Below the pieces are notes generated by a model. The model was not told where the DNA came from. It did no database searches and saw nothing but the letters and a program-made list of their open reading frames with translations. A DNA stretch of 25,950 nucleotides from Rhodoferax sp. UBA5149 (GTDB lineage Bacteria > Pseudomonadota > Gammaproteobacteria > Burkholderiales > Burkholderiaceae_C), in the NCBI RefSeq assembly GCF_002413825.1, contig NZ_DHXT01000092.1, forward strand, positions 1-25,950, written 5' to 3'. Each line of letters starts with the position of its first letter. Position 1 is the stretch's first letter. Shown here piece by piece: positions 8,909 to 14,853 of this stretch. The position numbers were made by a program, and so were the translations under genes.

Positions 8909-9673
8909 TTAAATGGTGACGCCACCGTCGACGACGATGCTCTGACCCGTCACAAATGACCCCGCCTGAGACGCAAGAAAAACTGCGGCTCCGGCAATCT
9001 CATCAGGCTCGCCAATACGGCGTAAGGGTGTCGTTTCGGTGCGCCGTTTGAGCATTTCAGGGTCTTCCCACAGCGCGCGCGCAAAGTCGGTCCTGATCAG
9101 GCCCGGCGCAATGCAGTTGACACGGACGTTGTGGGGGCCGTACTCGACGGCAAGATTGCGCGCCAGCTGAAAGTCGGCTGCCTTGGAAATGTTGTACGCG
9201 CCAATAAAAGGCGAGCCACGCAAGCCACCAATCGAGGAAACGATGATGATGGCGCCATCCTTGCGTTCAATCATCTGCGGCGCGACAAAACCAATCAACC
9301 AATGGTTGGCAATGACGTTGTTCTCCAGAATCTTGCGAAACTGGTCGTCTTCGATGCCCGCCAATGGGCCGTAGTAGGGATTTGTTGCCGCATTGCACAC
9401 GAGGATGTCGATCTTGCCAAGGCGCTGGATCGTCTGGTCCGCGAGATGCCGCAAATCGTCTTTGCTTGAGATGTTGGCCGGAATGGCAATCGCCGCGCCC
9501 GCACCTCGCACCGCATTGATGGCTTGAGCCACTTCGGCACAAGGCTCCGGCTTACGCGACGAAATCACCACCTGCGCACCCTGCTCGGCCATGCGCTCCG
9601 CAATGGCCTTGCCGATGCCACGGGATGAACCGGTGATAACCGCCACTTTTCCGGCCAGAGAAAATAAGGACAT
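8909..9673 (-). CDS. SDR-family oxidoreductase (3-ketoacyl reductase-like)
   Basis: This 254-residue classical short-chain dehydrogenase has the cofactor motif TGSSRGIG at 14-21, the structural NAAT at 94-97 and the catalytic Ser146/147, Tyr160 and Lys164 (YNISK). ISSRK after the second strand, with no acidic residue but with Arg/Lys, suggests NADP(H). The C-terminus FVTGQSIVVDGGVTI is typical of FabG-like and DHRS4-like enzymes. In the operon it lies between the ACAD11-like dehydrogenase and the dehydrogenase pair. By analogy with LvaD of the levulinate pathway it could interconvert a ketoacyl- and hydroxyacyl-CoA, supplying the hydroxyl that the operon kinase phosphorylates. That role is inference. 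The ATG at 9673 has AAGGAA about 8 bases upstream. Confidence 0.92.
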   Translation of the reverse strand: MSLFSLAGKVAVITGSSRGIGKAIAERMAEQGAQVVISSRKPEPCAEVAQAINAVRGAGAAIAIPANISSKDDLRHLADQTIQRLGKIDILVCNAATNPYYGPLAGIEDDQFRKILENNVIANHWLIGFVAPQMIERKDGAIIIVSSIGGLRGSPFIGAYNISKAADFQLARNLAVEYGPHNVRVNCIAPGLIRTDFARALWEDPEMLKRRTETTPLRRIGEPDEIAGAAVFLASQAGSFVTGQSIVVDGGVTI

Positions 9674-9768
9674 GTGTCATTTCCTTGAATAATATTTACA
9701 AACCCTGTTTCCTGATTTTTACCCTGACAGGGTTCTATTTTTTTCCGAATCCTGACAGATGCCGCCAA

Positions 9769-11022
9769 TCAAATCTTGGCCTGCGGCTTCTCAAGTGCAT
9801 AGCGGCCGTACTCCAGGCGAGCAATTGTCCGGTTGTGCACTTCATCGGGGCCGTCCGCTAGACGCATGGTGCGCATGCTCGCATATTGCTTTGCCAGACC
9901 GGCATCCGTGCTCACACCCGCGGCCCCAAAGGCCTGAATGGCATCGTCAATGATCTTCAGCGCGGCGCGCGGTGCGGCGACCTTGATCATGGCGATCTCT
10001 GCACGTGCTTGCCGGTTGCCGACCTTGTCCATCATGTCGGCGGTCTTCAGACACAACAGGCGGGTCATCTCGATGTCGATACGCGCATGCGCCACCCGCT
10101 CCTCCCATATGGACTGTTCCGAGATGCGCTTGCCAAAAGCGACGCGGGCCTGCAAGCGTTTGACCATTTTTTCGAGTGCCACCTCGGCGCTGCCGATGGT
10201 GCGCATGCAGTGATGGATGCGCCCGGGCCCGAGGCGCCCCTGTGCAATCTCGAAGCCCCGCCCCTCGCCCAGCAGCAGGTTCTCGACCGGCACACGCACG
10301 TTGCTGAAAGCCACTTCCGCATGACCATGCGGTGCATCGTCAAAACCAAAAACCGGCAGCATGCGAACGACCTCGATGCCGGGCGTGTCAAGCGACACGA
10401 GAATTTGGGACTGCTGCGCGTGCTTGGGAGCGGTCGGGTCGGTCTTTCCCATCACGATGGCCAGCTTGCATCGCGGGTCCCCGACACCGGACGACCACCA
10501 CTTGCGGCCATTGATCACGTAGTGATCCCCATCGCGCTGGATCGAGGTCTCAATATTGGTCGCGTCGGATGAGGCCACGCCGGGCTCGGTCATCAAAAAT
10601 GCCGAGCGGATTTCGCCTGCCAGCAGGGGTTGCAGCCACTTTGCTTTGTTCTCCTCTGAGGCGTAGCGCGCAAGCACTTCCATATTGCCCGTGTCAGGGG
10701 CTGAACAGTTGAAGACTTCCGAGGCAAATCCAACTCGGCCCATCTCCTCCGCACACACGGCATACTCAAGATTGGTCAGTCCGGCACCTCGGTAAGGGCT
10801 GTCTTCTGGCAGGGAGTCTCGCGGCAGAAACAGATTCCAAAGGCCTTCTGCCTTGGCTTTGAGCTTCAGCTCCTCAACCACAGGGACGACCTGCCAGCGC
10901 TTGTCACCAAACGCCTTCATCTGGTCAATATAAACCGGCACGGCAGGGTAAATGTGCGCATTCATGAACGCGACGACGCGATTGCGCCAGTACGTTTGAT
11001 TCTCGGACATCGTGAAATTCAT
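9769..11022 (-). CDS. ACAD10/11-type acyl-CoA dehydrogenase
   Basis: This 417-residue protein is an acyl-CoA dehydrogenase-fold enzyme. MTEPGVASSDATNIE at 144-158 is the FAD/substrate loop and INGRKWWSSG at about 170-179 the middle domain. In place of YEGT the C-terminal signature is MRLADGPDEVH (386-396), so Asp390 occupies the base position. That signature is the hallmark of ACAD10/ACAD11 and LvaC, which act on 4-phospho-acyl-CoA and remove the phosphate. A longer frame starts with TTG at 11082, but ATG 11022 has AAAAGGAG just 4 bases upstream and is chosen; ATG 11010 is a weaker alternative. It starts the main part of the operon, 195 bases after the VOC gene. Its partner kinase is encoded downstream at 1993-3072. 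Confidence 0.92.
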   Translation of the reverse strand: MNFTMSENQTYWRNRVVAFMNAHIYPAVPVYIDQMKAFGDKRWQVVPVVEELKLKAKAEGLWNLFLPRDSLPEDSPYRGAGLTNLEYAVCAEEMGRVGFASEVFNCSAPDTGNMEVLARYASEENKAKWLQPLLAGEIRSAFLMTEPGVASSDATNIETSIQRDGDHYVINGRKWWSSGVGDPRCKLAIVMGKTDPTAPKHAQQSQILVSLDTPGIEVVRMLPVFGFDDAPHGHAEVAFSNVRVPVENLLLGEGRGFEIAQGRLGPGRIHHCMRTIGSAEVALEKMVKRLQARVAFGKRISEQSIWEERVAHARIDIEMTRLLCLKTADMMDKVGNRQARAEIAMIKVAAPRAALKIIDDAIQAFGAAGVSTDAGLAKQYASMRTMRLADGPDEVHNRTIARLEYGRYALEKPQAKI

Positions 11023-11217
11023 AGGTCTCCTTTTGTTCGGCAACGCAGATGTGCCGTGGTGTACTGACAAAATTTGGGGCAATCCCCGACCAACTTACTT
11101 CTCAAACAATAGAACTTTGGTTCCATCCGTATTCGCCATAGACTTTGGGCCCGCTGGAATCCAATGAAGGAGCGAGACCACGGCATGGCTACCGGACTCC
11201 CGCTGTCTGTCGGCGGC
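11023..11217. other. Intergenic region before the main catabolic operon
   Basis: These 195 bases separate the VOC gene from the ACAD11-like gene, by far the widest gap in this minus-strand cluster, so an internal promoter is plausible. No convincing -35/-10 pair is visible. On the minus strand a short GGGG-ATTG-CCCC hairpin (arms at about 11076-11087) is followed by AAATTTTG, which could be a weak attenuator or terminator. No coding frame was recognised. Confidence 0.4.
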
Positions 11218-11622
11218 TCAACCCAGCGCCAAGAACTCTACCCAGTTGCCGTCCGGATCTGAAACAATACCGATACGCACACCGGGGCGCAGTTCGCGCT
11301 CTTTCATGACCACTTTGTGACCCTGGTCAGCGCATGACTGCAGCATTTCCGTGATATTGGTGACCGTTATCGTCCAATAGCGATAACCGGTCGCACCCGG
11401 GATGCCACCGGGAGGGGCTGCTGCAGGTGTGCTGGCAAGGACGACCAGCTTGATCATGCTGTCCCCGCACAGCATCTGATGCATGACGCCATCGCCACCC
11501 GGCATCGACATTTCGCGCAGGTATTTGAAACCGAGCACGTCCCGGTAGAAAGTTAGCATGGCCTCGCCATTGGTCGTGACGATGCCCAGGTCGATGGCTT
11601 GCTTGCCGAGTTGTACGCCCAC
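11218..11622 (-). CDS. VOC-family (glyoxalase/bleomycin-resistance fold) protein
   Basis: This 134-residue protein has a single VOC domain: AIDLGIVTTNGEAMLTFYRDVLGFKYL at the start of the first beta-alpha-beta module and VRIGIVSDPDGNWVEFLALG at the C-terminus, where Glu129 is the usual metal ligand. The first metal position is Asp11 rather than His. Members include glyoxalase I, methylmalonyl-CoA epimerase and ring-cleavage dioxygenases; none of these can be chosen from the sequence. The start is set by GAGGAG at 11629-11634, six bases before GTG at 11622; a GTG at 11652 would place this strong site inside the coding region. It is the first minus-strand gene of the catabolic cluster and may be its leader gene, possibly acting on a CoA ester such as by epimerisation. 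Confidence 0.85.
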   Translation of the reverse strand: MGVQLGKQAIDLGIVTTNGEAMLTFYRDVLGFKYLREMSMPGGDGVMHQMLCGDSMIKLVVLASTPAAAPPGGIPGATGYRYWTITVTNITEMLQSCADQGHKVVMKERELRPGVRIGIVSDPDGNWVEFLALG

Positions 11623-12051
11623 AGTTTTCTCCTCGTTGTTAGGTGGTGGCACCTTAACGCAGGTAGAACGACCCGTCAGTCACCAATGTGGCTTGAACCG
11701 GGGGCCTCGTCCAAGTGACGGCCAATGGGTCACCGCCGAGCACTCAGCTGCCGAGCTGAGCCGCAGTTCGATTCCTTGCGTCTGCCGAACGGCACTTGCT
11801 GGTCCACGTCCGCTGTGGGCAGATTCACCATCACCATGATCGCCCGGGTCTTTCCATGGTCAAGGTCGCTTCATCGCGTGCCGAAATGTTCCTCGCAACG
11901 CGCATTGACCCCGACACCGCTTCCCGGACCATTTTTTAAAGAACGTAGGCTTTGTCCCCTCATTTTTAAACACTTCACTCGCCTAGTCTGCGTATATTCT
12001 GATTCACGGTTTGGGGATTCATTTCAACAAAATATAAGCAAAATCATCACC
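11623..12051. other. Non-coding spacer between catabolic cluster and chaperonin region
   Basis: No gene could be supported in these bases. Visible structure is a perfect 7-bp inverted repeat CTCAGCT-GCCG-AGCTGAG at 11743-11760 and an AT-rich stretch from about 11930 with TATATT near 11993, which could hold a promoter for the small plus-strand frame that follows. The minus-strand promoter for the VOC gene should lie in the first 150 bases but no convincing boxes were found. Confidence 0.45.
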
Positions 12052-12474
12052 ATGCAAAGCCAACAAGAACAAAGAACACCAAATATTGAAATGGCGAGTG
12101 GCGCTGTTTCCCGCGCTTCACTGCACGCAGAGGCCAATTTCAAAAGGCTGATGCGCGTGCAAGGCTGGTGGGTCGACACGACCCGCTTTGACTGTGACCC
12201 ATCGTATGCAACTGAGTTGATACGATTCGCGACTGCATCGCAATCTTTCGCATTGCGCGAGTGCGCCATTGTGTTGCAAACTGCGTTGGATGGCCCCGCG
12301 CCTTGCAATACCGGGCGGGTGGCATCCTACGGGCTTCTCTAAAGTTCATCCGTCGACGATGCTTTAGACGCACTGTTGCAGCCACCAAGCTTGGGGCGAC
12401 TTCATACCGGTGATCCGGGTGTCTTGATCGCCTGGCGGCAGCAGCAAGCCTCTGTTTTGCCCGCTCCATCTTGA
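12052..12474 (+). pseudogene. Small hypothetical reading frame, interrupted by an in-frame TAA
   Basis: From ATG 12052 a frame of 96 residues (MQSQQEQRTPNIEMASGAVS...) ends at TAA 12340-12342. Without changing frame, reading continues for 43 further codons (SSSVDDALDALLQPPSLGRL...) to TGA at 12472-12474, about 20 bases before CIRCE. Both halves have protein-like composition, so a nonsense-mutated gene of about 140 codons is possible. No Shine-Dalgarno site precedes ATG 12052; a later ATG near 12151 has AAAGG upstream. I do not recognise the product. The alternative is that only the first part is real, or that nothing here is translated. The label pseudogene is tentative. Confidence 0.3.
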
Positions 12475-12500
12475 AAATTTCGCAAATGGCCTTATCATTA
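12470..12500 (+). promoter_or_regulatory. groESL promoter, sigma70 with overlapping sigma32-like boxes
   Basis: TTGAAA at 12471-12476 and TATCAT at 12493-12498 are separated by 16 bases and each match the sigma70 consensus at five of six positions. The same DNA reads CTTGAA-N14-CCTTATCAT, a partial match to the heat-shock sigma32 consensus. Transcription would start near 12505, inside the CIRCE element, giving a groES leader of about 125 bases. Confidence 0.7.
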
Positions 12501-12524
12501 GCACTCGCAAGAGTTGAGTGCTAA
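12498..12524 (+). promoter_or_regulatory. CIRCE operator (HrcA binding site)
   Basis: The sequence is TTAGCACTC-N9-GAGTGCTAA, a perfect match to the CIRCE consensus. HrcA is known to bind this inverted repeat and repress groESL and related heat-shock operons until heat inactivates it. It overlaps the -10 box and the predicted start site. The hrcA gene itself is not in the window. Confidence 0.97.
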
Positions 12525-12563
12525 CAGACTATTGTCTTAATAGAACTTTCTCTTCAAGTTAAT

Positions 12564-12590
12564 GAGTGCCAACTTTTATCGTTGGCGCTC
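12564..12590 (+). promoter_or_regulatory. Inverted repeat / hairpin in the groES leader
   Basis: GAGTGCCAAC (12564-12573) and GTTGGCGCTC (12581-12590) flank a TTTTATC loop. As RNA all ten positions pair, with one U-G wobble. The arms resemble CIRCE half-sites in inverted order (GAGTGCCAA and TTGGCGCTC, again with nine bases between). It ends about 30 bases before the groES Shine-Dalgarno site, so it does not hide that site. An mRNA-stabilising hairpin or a secondary HrcA contact are the main options. Confidence 0.6.
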
Positions 12591-12629
12591 TTGATTTTTC
12601 AACCTCTGTTTCAAAACCAAGGAGATTCC

Positions 12630-12920
12630 ATGAAACTTCGTCCTCTGCATGATCGCGTGATTGTTAAACGCGTGGAAAACGAAACCAAAACCGCTTCCGG
12701 CATCGTCATTCCTGACAGCGCTGCTGAAAAACCTGATCAAGGTGAAGTGCTGGCCGTGGGTCCTGGCAAAAAGAACGACAAGGGCGAATTGAGCGCCATG
12801 GCCGTCAAGGTCGGCGACCGCGTGTTGTTCGGCAAATACAGCGGCCAAACCGTCAAAGTTGACGGCGACGAACTGCTCGTCATGAAAGAAGACGACCTGT
12901 TTGCGGTCGTTGAGAAGTAA
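12630..12920 (+). CDS. groES: Co-chaperonin GroES (Hsp10)
   Basis: This 96-residue protein is the standard length for GroES. MKLRPLHDRVIVKR at the N-terminus, the mobile loop KTASGIVIPDSA at about 20-31 that docks on GroEL, the roof loop region and the C-terminal DELLVMKEDDLFAVVEK are all typical. It forms the heptameric lid of the GroEL folding chamber in the cytoplasm. An upstream in-frame ATG at 12582 exists, but AAGGAG immediately upstream of ATG 12630 and family alignment fix the start. The gene is preceded by a promoter, CIRCE and a leader hairpin, and groEL follows after 51 bases in the same transcript. HrcA repression, possibly with sigma32 activation, is the expected control. Confidence 0.99.
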   Translation: MKLRPLHDRVIVKRVENETKTASGIVIPDSAAEKPDQGEVLAVGPGKKNDKGELSAMAVKVGDRVLFGKYSGQTVKVDGDELLVMKEDDLFAVVEK

Positions 12921-12971
12921 TTTCTCAGCTCTTCATAGTCTTATTAATTAACTGAATTCGGAGAATCCAAC

Positions 12972-14621
12972 ATGGCAGCAAAAGACGTCATTTTCGGCGG
13001 CGAAGCCCGCGCACGCATGGTCGAGGGTGTGAACATCCTGGCCAACGCCGTTAAGGTAACCCTCGGCCCTAAAGGCCGTAACGTGGTTCTGGAGCGCTCA
13101 TTCGGCGCCCCCACCGTGACCAAGGACGGTGTGTCCGTCGCTAAAGAAATCGAACTCAAGGACAAGCTGCAAAACATGGGTGCGCAGATGGTCAAGGAAG
13201 TTGCTTCCAAGACTTCTGACATCGCTGGCGACGGCACCACCACCGCTACCGTGCTGGCCCAAGCCATCGTGCACGAAGGCATGAAATACGTGGCCGCCGG
13301 CATGAACCCGATGGACCTGAAGCGCGGTATCGACAAGGCAGTCACCGCACTGGTTGCCGAACTGAAGAAGGCTTCCAAAGCCACCACCACTTCCAAAGAA
13401 ATCGCCCAAGTCGGTTCGATTTCCGCCAACTCTGACGAAGCTATCGGCAAGATCATTGCTGATGCAATGGACAAAGTGGGCAAAGAAGGCGTGATCACGG
13501 TTGAAGACGGCAAGTCACTTGACTCCGAACTCGACGTCGTTGAAGGCATGCAGTTTGACCGTGGCTACCTGTCACCCTACTTCATCAACAACCCCGAAAA
13601 GCAAGCCGCTTTGCTGGACAACCCGTTTGTGCTGTTGTACGACAAGAAAATCAGCAACATCCGTGACCTGCTGCCGACCCTGGAACAAGTCGCCAAGTCC
13701 GGCCGTCCTCTGCTGATCATCTCGGAAGATGTCGAAGGCGAAGCTCTGGCAACGCTGGTGGTCAACACCATCCGTGGCATCCTGAAGGTTGTGGCGGTCA
13801 AGGCCCCAGGCTTTGGCGATCGTCGCAAGGCCATGCTGGAAGACATCGCCATCCTGACTGGCGGCAAAGTGATTGCTGAAGAAGTTGGCATGTCGCTCGA
13901 AAAAGTGACCCTGGCTGACCTCGGCTCTGCCAAGCGCATCGAAGTGGGCAAAGAAAACACCATCATCATCGACGGTGCTGGCGCTGCTGCTGACATCGAA
14001 GCCCGCGTCAAACAAGTGCGCGTGCAAATCGAAGAAGCCACGTCCGACTACGACCGCGAAAAACTGCAAGAACGCGTGGCCAAGCTGGCTGGCGGTGTTG
14101 CCGTGATCAAGGTTGGCGCTGCCACCGAAGTCGAAATGAAAGAAAAGAAAGCCCGCGTTGAAGACGCCCTGCACGCGACCCGCGCTGCCGTTGAAGAAGG
14201 CATTGTGGCTGGTGGCGGCGTCGCGCTGTTGCGCGCCAAGCAGACGGCTGGCGCCATCAAGGGTGACAACGCTGACCAGGAAGCCGGCATCAAGCTGGTG
14301 CTCAAAGCCATCGAAGCGCCCCTGCGCGAGATCGTGTACAACGCCGGCGGCGAAGCCTCTGTCGTGGTGAACGCGGTCTTGGCGGGCAAGGGCAACTACG
14401 GCTTCAACGCGGCCAACGACACCTACGGCGACATGATCGAAATGGGCATCCTGGACCCCACCAAAGTGACCCGCACCGCACTGCAAAACGCAGCCTCTGT
14501 GGCGTCCTTGATGCTGACCACCGAGTGCATGGTGGCTGAAGCACCGAAGGAAGAATCTGCTGGCGGCATGGGCGGTGGCGATATGGGTGGCATGGGCGGC
14601 ATGGGCGGCATGGGCATGTAA
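12972..14621 (+). CDS. groEL: Chaperonin GroEL (Hsp60)
   Basis: This 549-residue chaperonin matches family length. It begins MAAKDVIFGGEARARMVEG, has the ATP-binding LGPKGRNVVLE at about 31-41 and the catalytic DGTTTATVLAQ near 87-97, the apical domain with ALATLVVNTIRG and APGFGDRRKAMLEDIAILTGG, and the equatorial EEGIVAGGGVALL near 410-422. The C-terminus is the usual Gly-Met-rich flexible tail (GGMGGMGGMGM). It forms the double heptameric ring that folds proteins with GroES. GGAGA precedes the ATG. Codon use is strongly biased, fitting high expression. A second groEL copy elsewhere in the genome cannot be excluded. Nothing is truncated. Confidence 0.99.
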   Translation: MAAKDVIFGGEARARMVEGVNILANAVKVTLGPKGRNVVLERSFGAPTVTKDGVSVAKEIELKDKLQNMGAQMVKEVASKTSDIAGDGTTTATVLAQAIVHEGMKYVAAGMNPMDLKRGIDKAVTALVAELKKASKATTTSKEIAQVGSISANSDEAIGKIIADAMDKVGKEGVITVEDGKSLDSELDVVEGMQFDRGYLSPYFINNPEKQAALLDNPFVLLYDKKISNIRDLLPTLEQVAKSGRPLLIISEDVEGEALATLVVNTIRGILKVVAVKAPGFGDRRKAMLEDIAILTGGKVIAEEVGMSLEKVTLADLGSAKRIEVGKENTIIIDGAGAAADIEARVKQVRVQIEEATSDYDREKLQERVAKLAGGVAVIKVGAATEVEMKEKKARVEDALHATRAAVEEGIVAGGGVALLRAKQTAGAIKGDNADQEAGIKLVLKAIEAPLREIVYNAGGEASVVVNAVLAGKGNYGFNAANDTYGDMIEMGILDPTKVTRTALQNAASVASLMLTTECMVAEAPKEESAGGMGGGDMGGMGGMGGMGM

Positions 14622-14634
14622 CGTGCTCCTTGCC

Positions 14635-14714
14635 TGACGACCTACAGCGTCGTTGTTTGGGCTTGCCGCACCAATGGTGCTGTCTGCGCCCAAACGCCTA
14701 GCTGTAGATCGTCA
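14635..14714 (+). repeat. 80-base nested inverted repeat after groEL
   Basis: Three coaxial pairs of arms share one centre near 14674: TGACGACCTACAGC (14635-14648) with GCTGTAGATCGTCA (14701-14714, 13 of 14 matching), GTTTGGGC (14655-14662) with GCCCAAAC (14688-14695), and GCACC (14668-14672) with GGTGC (14676-14680). It starts 13 bases after the groEL stop and has no T-run, so it is not a classic terminator. It may protect the groESL mRNA 3' end or be a decayed mobile palindrome. Confidence 0.75.
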
Positions 14715-14747
14715 TGCTGCGTCGATTAGCTTTATTGCTTTCGATAC

Positions 14748-14785
14748 AAAAAAACCCCGCAGAGCGCAAGCCTTGCGGGGTTTTT
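14748..14785. terminator. Bidirectional rho-independent terminator between groEL and the TonB receptor gene
   Basis: CCCCGCA (14755-14761) pairs with TGCGGGG (14774-14780), flanked by seven A on the left and five T (then GTTTT) on the right. The A and T runs let it work in both directions, ending groESL transcripts from the left and the alcohol-oxidation operon from the right. Confidence 0.92.
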
Positions 14786-14853
14786 GTTTTTCCATTTATT
14801 TGAAACCGTTTAACGACTGTCAACAGTGTCGCAGGTACATCAGGTCACAGTCA

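Noticed and set aside
9695..9745. Possible rho-independent terminator (AACCCTG with CAGGGTT followed by T-run) between the SDR and ACAD11-like genes
   Set aside because: The T-run is on the plus strand, where no gene ends, and the genes on both sides are on the minus strand of one cluster; CCCTGACAGGG has too short a loop by itself.
11725..12051. N-terminal extension of the small frame before groES
   Set aside because: Residues before Met at 12052 have no protein-like character and cross the probable promoter region.
13572..14693. A 373-codon frame on the minus strand opposite groEL
   Set aside because: groEL is certain here; the antisense frame is a composition effect of its biased codons.
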